6,743 nt of DNA from assembly GCA_021811225.1 (NCBI GenBank), contig JAJZPJ010000143.1:1-6743 (forward strand), read 5' to 3'. The first letter of the stretch is position 1; every line of letters starts with the position of its first letter. Origin of the DNA: Pseudomonadota bacterium (GTDB taxonomy: Bacteria; Pseudomonadota; Gammaproteobacteria; Burkholderiales; Rhodocyclaceae). The notes beneath the pieces are model-generated. The model searched no databases and was not told the origin of the DNA. It saw nothing but the letters and a program-made list of their open reading frames with translations. Shown here in pieces: positions 1 to 5,790 of this stretch. A program made the translations under genes and the position numbers.

Positions 1-1
1 C

Positions 2-739
2 ATGAGCATGAACCGACGCGATTTCATGGGTCTGGCCGGCGGCGCCGCCGCAGCCGCCGCCCTCGGGCCCGGCTTGAACCTGATCGAGCTTGCCCGGGGG
101 CGCCCCCTCGATGAAGCAGCCTCCAGCCTGCAACGCTGGGGGCTGCTGATCGATGCCAACCAGTGCGTCGACGGCTGCACCGCCTGTGTCGATGCCTGCT
201 TCACCGAAAACGGTGTCTGGGGCCACGGACGGCCCAGGACTGATGCGCAGTGGATCCGCAAGCTGACCGTCACCGACGAGCAGAACGGGCAGACGCAAGC
301 CTTCCCGGTCATGTGCCAGCACTGCGAGTTTCCGCCCTGCGTGGACGTCTGTCCCACCGGGGCTTCCTTCCGGCGCGCCGACGGCATCGTGCTGGTGAAC
401 AAGCACACCTGCATCGGCTGCCGCTACTGCATGATGGCCTGTCCCTACAAGGCGCGCTCGTTCATTCACGAGGAGACCCACAACCAGAAAGCCTACGCGC
501 CGCGCGGCATTGGCACGGTCGAATCCTGCACCCTGTGCGTGCACAAGGTGGATCGCGGCGACGGCATCACTGCCTGCGCCGAGGCCTGCCTGCGGGCGGG
601 GCATCAGGCCATCCTGTTCGGCGACCTGAAAGACCCCGACAGCGAGATCAGCAGGCGCTTGGCGAGAGAGCCTTCGAAGCAGATCCGGGCGGACCTGAAC
701 CTGAATACCGGCGTGCGTTACCAGAATCTACTGGGATGA
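2..739 (+). CDS. Tat-exported four-cluster [4Fe-4S] ferredoxin subunit, DsrO-like
   Basis: Electron-transfer subunit of the DsrO/NrfC/HybA type, which normally passes electrons between a membrane quinol-interacting protein and a partner enzyme or cytochrome on the periplasmic side. The N-terminus has a Tat signal (NRRDFMGLAGG, residues 4-14) followed by an Ala-rich hydrophobic stretch. Sixteen cysteines form four cluster motifs: C55/59/62/66, C105/108/113/117, C137/140/143/147 and C176/179/192/196. The first motif has C-x3-C (CVDGC) instead of the common C-x2-C. That motif, with the RWGLLID lead-in and the DAQWIRK segment, is what makes me favour DsrO of the DsrMKJOP complex; this rests on remembered family patterns. 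At 245 aa it is about full length. Start at 2 or 8 (both ATG in frame); upstream sequence is missing, so no Shine-Dalgarno can be judged. No DsrP/NrfD gene follows; a YHS gene does. The ferredoxin family is near certain, the DsrO assignment moderate. Alternatives are the beta subunit of another molybdopterin or NrfD-type complex. Confidence 0.9.
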   Translation: MSMNRRDFMGLAGGAAAAAALGPGLNLIELARGRPLDEAASSLQRWGLLIDANQCVDGCTACVDACFTENGVWGHGRPRTDAQWIRKLTVTDEQNGQTQAFPVMCQHCEFPPCVDVCPTGASFRRADGIVLVNKHTCIGCRYCMMACPYKARSFIHEETHNQKAYAPRGIGTVESCTLCVHKVDRGDGITACAEACLRAGHQAILFGDLKDPDSEISRRLAREPSKQIRADLNLNTGVRYQNLLG

Positions 740-761
740 GGCGGCCGGCGAGGAGATATCG

Positions 762-1250
762 ATGAGCACCACGGTCAAGGATCCGGTCTGCGGGATGGAG
801 GTCGCCCCCGCGCAGTTCGAAACGATCTACGAGGGGCTTCACTACGCCTTCTGCTCGGAGCAATGCCGGCAGCGCTTCGCCGCCAATCCCCACCTCTATA
901 TCGGGGTACCCGGCGAGAAGGCGCCCAAGCAGAAGGGCGTGGAACTGTTCAAGCGCAGACGCTTTCAACTCGACACGCCGCTGGCCGCCCAGGACGCCGC
1001 CATCCTGACTGAGGAAGTGAGCGCCATGATGGGGGTGACTGCCATCGAGATTCAGGACGACAACACTGTAACCATTACCTACGACCTGCTGCAGGCAACG
1101 GCGGATCAGCTCGAAGCGAAGATGGCGGAGGCGGGCGCCAGGCTCGGCGCAGGCTGGGCGGAGCGATTGCGCCGCGGCTTCGTGCATTACATGGAGGAAT
1201 GCGAGGTGGGGAACCTGGAAGTGCGTCCGCATCATGGGCACGGTCATTGA
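762..1250 (+). CDS. YHS-domain protein with HMA-like fold and His-rich tail
   Basis: A 162-aa soluble protein that probably binds or shuttles a heavy metal such as copper. Residues 6-47 are a YHS domain: KDPVCGMEV at the start, then YAFCSEQCRQRF and NPHLYI, giving putative metal ligands C10, C31 and C35. Residues about 66-128 look like a ferredoxin-fold heavy-metal-associated (HMA) domain (strand RRRFQLD, helix, strand TAIEIQDD, strand TVTITYD, helix), but the usual GMxCxxC loop is absent and reads DTPLAAQDA. An amphipathic helix follows, and the protein ends in HHGHGH (157-162). There is no signal peptide. AGGAG at 751-755 sits 6 nt before the ATG, fixing the start. It lies 22 nt after the ferredoxin gene and could share its transcript. 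YHS domains are known from CopA-type ATPases and other metal-handling proteins; the specific metal here is inference. Confidence 0.88.
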   Translation: MSTTVKDPVCGMEVAPAQFETIYEGLHYAFCSEQCRQRFAANPHLYIGVPGEKAPKQKGVELFKRRRFQLDTPLAAQDAAILTEEVSAMMGVTAIEIQDDNTVTITYDLLQATADQLEAKMAEAGARLGAGWAERLRRGFVHYMEECEVGNLEVRPHHGHGH

Positions 1251-1335
1251 GACGGCATTCAAAAGTTGATGAGTACTGGGAAAAACCGGGGTAATTCGAC
1301 TGGATGGGCGCCCTGAAGGGCAGAACGGAGGACTT
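1251..1335. other. Short intergenic gap, possible weak promoter
   Basis: This 85-nt gap is less GC-rich than its flanks and holds the only plausible break between the YHS gene and the small membrane-protein genes. A TTGATG at 1266-1271 and GGTAAT at 1290-1295 are spaced 18 nt apart and would make a weak sigma-70-like promoter, with four of six matches in the -10 box. GGGCGCCC (1306-1313) is a short palindrome, and GCCC/GGGC (1310-1321) could form a 4-bp stem just before the Shine-Dalgarno. None of this is strong. Confidence 0.2.
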
Positions 1336-1557
1336 ATGAACTACGGTGGATGGGGTTTTATGGGCATGCACGCGCTCTGGTGGCTGTTCTGGATCGCGCT
1401 GATCGTGGTGTTCTTCGCACTGATCGAGCCGGTGCCGCGAAGCAGGCCCAGGCAAACGCCCCTTGAGTTGCTGCAAAAGCGTTATGCAGCAGGCGAAATT
1501 TCGAGCGAGGAGTACGAGGAACGCAAGGCCATGCTCGAACGCGACCGCGCCTCATAG
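1336..1557 (+). CDS. Small SHOCT-domain membrane protein
   Basis: A 73-aa protein with one membrane segment (about residues 12-31, HALWWLFWIALIVVFFALIE) and a cytoplasmic SHOCT domain (about residues 42-69: PLELLQKRYAAGEISSEEYEERKAML). SHOCT is a short C-terminal helical domain, thought to aid oligomerisation, and its LxxRYAxGEIxxEEYxxRK pattern is clear here. The N-terminus is rich in Gly, Trp and Met (MNYGGWGFMGMH), which is common in SHOCT proteins found beside copper and other metal-resistance genes. GGAGGA at 1327-1332 supports the ATG at 1336, although the spacing is tight. The next gene starts 36 nt downstream. Family assignment is firm; function is unknown. Confidence 0.88.
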   Translation: MNYGGWGFMGMHALWWLFWIALIVVFFALIEPVPRSRPRQTPLELLQKRYAAGEISSEEYEERKAMLERDRAS

Positions 1558-1593
1558 GGTAACGATCGATGGCAACAAACGAGGAGATCAATC

Positions 1594-1788
1594 ATGGACT
1601 GGTTAGCGCAGAACTGGATTTGGGTCGTATTTTTTGGCCTGTTCATCGGCATGCATCTGTTCGGCCACGGCGGCCATGGGGGTGGCGGCCATGGCGGGCA
1701 CGGTGGCTGTGGTAGCGGCAGAGACGAGCAGGAACCCGCGGGCCGAGAGAAGCCGGGCAGGGAGCGGCCGCAAGGCCATCAACATTGA
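1594..1788 (+). CDS. His/Gly-rich single-TM peptide, DUF2933-like
   Basis: A 64-aa protein with one N-terminal membrane segment (about residues 5-24, AQNWIWVVFFGLFIGMHLFG), then a His/Gly-rich stretch (residues 21-41, HGG repeats with a single Cys39), then a charged Pro/Arg/Glu tail ending in HQH. Layout and composition match DUF2933-type small proteins often encoded beside SHOCT, DUF5676 and copper-efflux genes. The His cluster could bind metal ions, which is inference. GAGGAG at 1581-1586 lies 7 nt before the ATG, so the gene is probably real despite its size. Its stop codon at 1786-1788 overlaps the Shine-Dalgarno of the next gene, which indicates an operon. The DUF2933 name is tentative. 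Confidence 0.75.
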   Translation: MDWLAQNWIWVVFFGLFIGMHLFGHGGHGGGGHGGHGGCGSGRDEQEPAGREKPGRERPQGHQH

Positions 1789-1792
1789 GGAG
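1787..1792 (+). promoter_or_regulatory. Shine-Dalgarno deciding the start of the DUF5676-like gene
   Basis: GAGGAG sits 6 nt before the ATG at 1799 and overlaps the TGA stop of the preceding gene. The same reading frame is open further upstream to an ATG at 1634, but that stretch overlaps the His/Gly-rich gene and lacks a membrane-protein composition. This site supports 1799 as the true start. Confidence 0.8.
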
Positions 1793-1798
1793 CCCATC

Positions 1799-2059
1799 AT
1801 GCTGAACATCAAGCTTGTTTCCTGGGCGCTCGGCTTGTGGGGCGCGGTCACTTTTGTGGTGTGCGTGATCTACGGCCTGGTCACGCCGCAGAGCCTGCAC
1901 ATGCACGAGTTTCTCGAGCAGGTGCTGCCGGCGTTCAAATGGCTCACCTGGTGGGGCTTCCTGCTCGGGCTGGCCGAGAGTTTTCTCTACGGCGTGTATG
2001 CCGGGATGGTGTACGTTCCGATCTACAACGCGCTCAAGCGCCGCTGGGCGGAGGGGTAA
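1799..2059 (+). CDS. DUF5676-like two-TM membrane protein
   Basis: An 86-aa integral membrane protein starting MLNIKLVSWALGLWG. Two hydrophobic segments are visible: about residues 8-29 (WALGLWGAVTFVVCVIYGLV) and about 49-73 (LTWWGFLLGLAESFLYGVYAGMVYV). They are separated by a loop with HMH (34-36) and a Phe/Leu-rich stretch. The LNIK start, the Gly-rich second helix and the PIYNALKRR end resemble the DUF5676 family, which is common near copper and heavy-metal genes and has no assigned function. Preferred start is 1799 for its Shine-Dalgarno and length. The last codons contain the Shine-Dalgarno of glgX, so glgX is probably translated from the same message. Confidence 0.82.
   Translation: MLNIKLVSWALGLWGAVTFVVCVIYGLVTPQSLHMHEFLEQVLPAFKWLTWWGFLLGLAESFLYGVYAGMVYVPIYNALKRRWAEG
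2050..2056 (+). promoter_or_regulatory. Shine-Dalgarno of glgX inside the preceding gene
   Basis: GGAGGGG lies within the last codons of the DUF5676-like gene, 7 nt before ATG 2064. It decides the glgX start: an in-frame ATG at 1998 would add 22 residues of unlikely composition, overlap the membrane-protein gene by 62 nt, and lacks a comparable site. Confidence 0.8.
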
Positions 2060-2063
2060 GGCG

Positions 2064-4307
2064 ATGCGCCACGCCCGGGATGCGCGCGCTGCGCCTGGAT
2101 GGAACGAGCGGTCGACGGCGCCGTTGCCGGGCGCGCCCTATCCGCTGGGCGCCGCATGGGACGGCGCGGGGGTGAACTTCGCGCTGTTCTCCGAGCATGC
2201 CACCGGCGTCGAACTGTGCCTGTTTGGTGGACCAGACGGCAACGCCGAGACCGTGCGCATCGCGCTGACCGAGCAGACCTACCAGGTCTGGCATGTCTAC
2301 CTGCCGGGGCTCTCGCCCGGCCAGCGCTACGGCTACCGGGTGCACGGGCCGTACGCGCCAGCGCGCGGCCAGCGCTTCAATCCGGCCAAGCTCTTGCTCG
2401 ATCCCTACGCGAAGGCGATCGATCACGCGCTCGACTGGAACGACAGCGTCTTCGGTTACGCAATCGGCGACGCCTCGGTCGACCTCAGCCTCGACCAACG
2501 CGACAGCGCGCTGGCCGTCCCAAAGGCGGTGGTGGTGAACCCGGCGTTCGACTGGGGCGACGACCGGCCGCTACGCACACCCTGGCACGACAGCGTGCTC
2601 TACGAAACCCACGTCAAGGGCTTCACCGCGCGCCACCCTGACGTGCCGCCGGCGCTGCGCGGCACCTATGCCGGGATGGCCTATCCGGCGGTCACCGACT
2701 ATCTCACCGAGCTGGGCGTGACTGCGGTCGAGCTGCTGCCGGTCCATCAGCACGTCGACGAACGCCACCTCGTCGAGCGCGGACTGACCAACTACTGGGG
2801 CTACAACACGATCGGCTTCTTCGCCCTGGACCTGCGTTACGCGAGCAGCACCACCCTCGGCGGGCAGGTGAACGAATTTAAGGAGATGGTGAAGGCGCTG
2901 CATCGCGCCGGCATCGAAGTGATCCTCGACGTCGTCTACAACCACACCGCCGAGGGCAACGAGCTCGGGCCGACGCTCGCGTTCCGCGGCCTCGACAACG
3001 CCGCCTATTACCGGCTGCGCGCCGACGATCCGAGCACCTACGAAGACTTCAGCGGCTGCGGCAACACGCTCGACATGCGCCAGCCGCGCGCCCTGCAACT
3101 GGTCATGGACAGCCTGCGCTACTGGGTGCTGGACATGCACGTCGACGGTTTCCGCTTCGATCTCGCCGCGGCGCTGGGGCGCGAGGCGCGGGAGGTCGAT
3201 CGATTAAGCGCCTTCTTCGACATCATCCAGCAGGATCCGGTGCTGTCGCAGGTGAAGCTCATCGCCGAGCCGTGGGACCTGGGCGAGGGCGGCTACCAGG
3301 CCGGCAATTTCCCGCCGCTGTGGTCGGAATGGAACGGCCGCTATCGCGACGGCGTGCGCGACTACTGGCGCGGCGCAGAACACGCGCTACCGGAGCTCAC
3401 CCGCCGCCTGGCCGGCAGCGCCGATCTCTACCAGGGCAGCGGCCGGCGGCCGTGCGCCAGCGTCAACTTCGTCACCGCGCACGACGGCTTCACCCTCGCC
3501 GACCTCGTCGCCTACAACGCCAAGCATAACGCGGCCAACGGCGAGGACAACCGCGACGGTGAGAACCACAACCGGTCGTGGAACAGCGGCGTCGAGGGGC
3601 CGACCGCCGACCCGACGATCCGGACGCTGCGTGCGCGCCAGCAGCGCAACTTCCTGGCGACGCTGCTGCTTTCGCAGGGCGTGCCGATGCTGCTTGGCGG
3701 CGACGAGTTCGGGCGCAGCCAAGGCGGCAACAACAACGCCTACTGCCAAGACAACGCGATCTCCTGGTTCGACTGGGAGCGGAGCGATGCCGAACTGCTC
3801 GCGTTCACCCGCGGCCTGATTCGGCTGCGCAAGCGGCATCGGGTGTTCCGCCGTCATCCGTGGTTCGTCGGGCACGCGCTGCGCGCGGTCGGCGCGAGCG
3901 ACATCGGCTGGTTCACCCCGGCCGGACAGGAAATGACCGAGCAGGACTGGGGTACCGGTTGGGCCAAGGCACTCGCGGTGTTCCTCAACGGCGGTGCCAT
4001 CCCCGGCGTGGACCGGCACGGCGAACCGGCCGTCGACGACAGTTTCTATCTCCTGCTCAACGCGCATGAGGCGGCAGTCAGCTTCACGCTCCCGCCGCCA
4101 GCATGGGGCAGACGCTGGCAGACCGAGCTCGACACCGCCGCGCCGCAGCGTGAGGCCGGGGACCGCGTGTTCGCCGCCGGCGAGAGCGTGACAGCCGAGG
4201 GCCGCAGCCTCGTACTGTTGCGGCGCGAAATCAGCTATGAAAGCAATTCCATCCCTGAATCCATAACTACGGACAGGACATGCCGCGTTGATCCAGCAAG
4301 TCATTAA
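2064..4307 (+). CDS. glgX: Glycogen debranching enzyme GlgX (GH13, isoamylase type)
   Basis: Hydrolyses alpha-1,6 branch points of glycogen or limit dextrins in the cytoplasm, working with glycogen phosphorylase. From the start at 2064 the protein is 747 aa. Residues about 24-110 form a CBM48-type N-terminal domain (YPLGAAWDGAGVNFALFSEHA). The catalytic barrel shows all four GH13 regions: DVVYNHT (289-295), GFRFDLA with nucleophile D366, LIAEPWDLG with acid/base E402, and FVTAHDGFT with H473/D474. GGDEFGRSQGGNNNAYCQDN (about 546-565) is typical of the GlgX/TreX group. A C-terminal beta domain ends near SLVLLRR (residue 721); the last 26 residues look like an added tail with different codon use. 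It lies 4 nt after the DUF5676-like gene and 15 nt before lemA, with no other glycogen genes in view. Family assignment is very firm; TreX-like or isoamylase specificity cannot be excluded. Confidence 0.96.
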   Translation: MRHARDARAAPGWNERSTAPLPGAPYPLGAAWDGAGVNFALFSEHATGVELCLFGGPDGNAETVRIALTEQTYQVWHVYLPGLSPGQRYGYRVHGPYAPARGQRFNPAKLLLDPYAKAIDHALDWNDSVFGYAIGDASVDLSLDQRDSALAVPKAVVVNPAFDWGDDRPLRTPWHDSVLYETHVKGFTARHPDVPPALRGTYAGMAYPAVTDYLTELGVTAVELLPVHQHVDERHLVERGLTNYWGYNTIGFFALDLRYASSTTLGGQVNEFKEMVKALHRAGIEVILDVVYNHTAEGNELGPTLAFRGLDNAAYYRLRADDPSTYEDFSGCGNTLDMRQPRALQLVMDSLRYWVLDMHVDGFRFDLAAALGREAREVDRLSAFFDIIQQDPVLSQVKLIAEPWDLGEGGYQAGNFPPLWSEWNGRYRDGVRDYWRGAEHALPELTRRLAGSADLYQGSGRRPCASVNFVTAHDGFTLADLVAYNAKHNAANGEDNRDGENHNRSWNSGVEGPTADPTIRTLRARQQRNFLATLLLSQGVPMLLGGDEFGRSQGGNNNAYCQDNAISWFDWERSDAELLAFTRGLIRLRKRHRVFRRHPWFVGHALRAVGASDIGWFTPAGQEMTEQDWGTGWAKALAVFLNGGAIPGVDRHGEPAVDDSFYLLLNAHEAAVSFTLPPPAWGRRWQTELDTAAPQREAGDRVFAAGESVTAEGRSLVLLRREISYESNSIPESITTDRTCRVDPASH
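4227..4307 (+). other. Compositionally distinct 3' end of glgX, possible former intergenic sequence
   Basis: The 26 codons after the usual family end (LLRR) are about 46% GC by my count, against about 73% in the 60 nt at 4081-4140. They use codons rare in the rest of the gene (ata, act, agg, aca, cca, agt), and the encoded residues form no recognisable domain. This suggests that a stop near 4227 was lost and the frame now runs through the old spacer, which may also hold the promoter and leader of lemA. Confidence 0.5.
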
Positions 4308-4322
4308 CTTCGGAGAAATAAC

Positions 4323-4955
4323 ATGCGTAAATTCTGGGCAATCCTGGCAGCGTTGGTTACGTTAAGCCTGACCGGCTGCGGCTACAACACGTTGCAGCGC
4401 AACGACGAACAGATTAAGGCGAGCTGGTCCGAGGTCGTGAACCAGTACCAGCGCCGTGCGGATCTGGTTCCCAACCTGGTGAATACGGTAAAAGGCTACG
4501 CCGCCCAGGAAAAGACGGTACTGCTGGGCGTCACCAACGCCCGCGCCAAAGTCGGTAGCATCCAGGCAACCCCGGAGCTCATCAACAACCCTGAGGCGTT
4601 TGCCAAATTCCAGGCCGCCCAGGGAGAGCTGTCGGGTGCCCTGTCCAGGCTGCTGGTGGTGTCCGAGAACTATCCGCAGTTGAAATCCGACGCCAACTTC
4701 CGCGACCTGCAGGCGCAACTGGAGGGCACCGAAAACCGCATTACGGTCGCGCGCAACCGCTACATCAAGTCGGTGCAGGAATTCAACGTCACGGTGCGCT
4801 CCTTCCCCTCCAATCTGACGGCGATGGCGTTCGGATTCAAAACTAAGCCCAACTTCACGGCAGAAAACGAAAAGGAAATCGCCAGGCCGCCCACAGTGGA
4901 TTTCGGGACGGCGCCGGCCACGCCACAAGGCGAGACTCAGGGAGCCGCCAAGTGA
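4323..4955 (+). CDS. lemA: LemA family lipoprotein
   Basis: A 210-aa LemA-family protein. Residues 1-19 form a lipoprotein signal with lipobox LTGC (Cys19), so it is probably anchored to a membrane facing the periplasm. The body is helical and carries the LemA hallmarks: YNTLQRNDEQIKASWSEV, then QRRADLVPNLVNTVKGYAAQE (44-63), YPQLKSDANFRDLQAQLEGTENRI (117-140), the ARNRYIKSVQEFN helix (143-155), and FPSNLTAMAFGFKTKPNF (161-178). GGAG at 4312-4315 is 7 nt before the ATG. Its TGA overlaps the ATG of the next gene by one base (TGATG), implying translational coupling. LemA next to TPM-domain proteins is a widely conserved arrangement. The biochemical role is unsettled; an envelope or membrane-stress role is inference. 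LemA here is the family name and is unrelated to the GacS sensor kinase once called LemA. Confidence 0.95.
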   Translation: MRKFWAILAALVTLSLTGCGYNTLQRNDEQIKASWSEVVNQYQRRADLVPNLVNTVKGYAAQEKTVLLGVTNARAKVGSIQATPELINNPEAFAKFQAAQGELSGALSRLLVVSENYPQLKSDANFRDLQAQLEGTENRITVARNRYIKSVQEFNVTVRSFPSNLTAMAFGFKTKPNFTAENEKEIARPPTVDFGTAPATPQGETQGAAK

Positions 4956-5788
4956 TGATGAATACGGCAAGAGCCGCATTGTTTGCGTTCACGCTTTGCC
5001 TGGCTTTCCTGGCCGCAGCGCAGGTCGCGGTCCCGCCCTTGAGCGGGCGCGTCACCGACCAGACCGCCACGCTCACCGACGAGCAGCAGGCCGCCCTGGA
5101 GCAGACCCTGCGGGCATTCGAAGCCAGGAAAGGCAGTCAGCTCGCGGTTCTCATCGTTCCCACCACCGCGCCGGAAACGATCGAGCAATATGCCTTGCGC
5201 GTTGCGGAGCAATGGAAACTTGGGCGAAAGAAAGTGGATGACGGCGCAATCCTGGTCGTCGCCAAGAACGACCGCACGCTGCGCATCGAGGTGGGCTACG
5301 GCCTGGAAGGGGCGCTCAATGACGCGACCAGCAAGCGCATCATCAGCGAGATCATTACGCCGCGCTTCAAGCAAGGGGATTTCTATGGCGGGATTACCGC
5401 CGGAGTCGACCAGATCATCCGCGTAATCGACGGCGAGCCGTTGCCTCAACCCGAAGGAAGGCCACCCGGCAACACGGCAGATATTCAGCAGTACGTTCCC
5501 GTCATTTTTATTCTTGCGCTCGTGGTGGGCGGGGTACTGCGCGCCGTGCTGGGCAGATTCCCCGGCGCGCTTGCAACGGGCGGAGCCGTGGCGGTTGTCG
5601 CCTGGTTATTTGCCGGCGCGGTATCCATCGCGCTGGTCGCGGGTGTTCTTGCGCTCTTGTTCACCTTGCTCGGCGGCGGTATGGGCGGACTCGGCTTCGG
5701 CGGTCGTCATGGAGGATTTGATGGCGGGGGCGGTTTTGGTGGAGGCGGCGGCGGTTTTGGCGGCGGCGGGGCGTCGGGGAGGTGGTAA
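4955..5788 (+). CDS. TPM-domain membrane protein, YgcG-like
   Basis: A 277-aa exported membrane protein. Residues 1-23 are a signal peptide (ALFAFTLCLAFLAAAQ). Residues about 27-158 are a TPM domain: VPPLSGRVTDQTATLT, LRAFEARKGSQLAVLIVPTT, then KKVDDGAILVVAKNDRTLRIEVGYGLEGALND and the closing FYGGITAGVDQII helix. A Pro-rich linker leads to hydrophobic segments (about 181-199 and 205-240, two or three TM helices). The C-terminus (240-277) is almost wholly Gly with Phe, ending in SGRW, typical of YgcG-like proteins. The TPM domain should face the periplasm. Start could be ATG 4955 or 4958, or GTG 4952; 4955 is chosen for its TGATG overlap with lemA and the AGGGAG at 4939-4944. Presumed partner of LemA and of the following TPM protein. 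Confidence 0.93.
   Translation: MMNTARAALFAFTLCLAFLAAAQVAVPPLSGRVTDQTATLTDEQQAALEQTLRAFEARKGSQLAVLIVPTTAPETIEQYALRVAEQWKLGRKKVDDGAILVVAKNDRTLRIEVGYGLEGALNDATSKRIISEIITPRFKQGDFYGGITAGVDQIIRVIDGEPLPQPEGRPPGNTADIQQYVPVIFILALVVGGVLRAVLGRFPGALATGGAVAVVAWLFAGAVSIALVAGVLALLFTLLGGGMGGLGFGGRHGGFDGGGGFGGGGGGFGGGGASGRW
5729..5769 (+). repeat. Two-copy 21-bp repeat in the Gly-rich tail
   Basis: GGCGGTTTTGG begins both copies, at 5729 and 5750, with period 21. Each copy encodes a Gly-Gly-Phe-Gly-rich unit. The surrounding 5670-5780 is low-complexity GGC/GGT/GGG coding sequence, so the repeat is part of the TPM protein's tail and could vary in length by slippage. Confidence 0.7.
5776..5782 (+). promoter_or_regulatory. 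Shine-Dalgarno of the second TPM gene, inside the first
   Basis: GGGGAGG lies in the last codons of the upstream TPM gene, 8 nt before ATG 5791. It favours 5791 over the in-frame GTG at 5782, which overlaps the Shine-Dalgarno itself. Confidence 0.8.
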
Positions 5789-5790
5789 CG

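Noticed and set aside
648..1262. Minus-strand open frame of 204 codons opposite the YHS gene
   Set aside because: Antisense to a gene with clear domains and a Shine-Dalgarno; the translated sequence shows no family pattern.
1634..1798. Upstream extension of the DUF5676-like gene
   Set aside because: The added 55 residues are an out-of-frame reading of the His/Gly-rich gene; a good Shine-Dalgarno supports 1799.
1998..2063. Earlier ATG for glgX
   Set aside because: It would overlap the preceding gene by 62 nt, adds residues unlike the family, and a strong Shine-Dalgarno sits before 2064.
3387..4304. Long minus-strand open frame of 305 codons opposite glgX
   Set aside because: It lies antisense to well-conserved glgX coding sequence, has no recognisable domain, and is the usual by-product of GC-rich codon bias.
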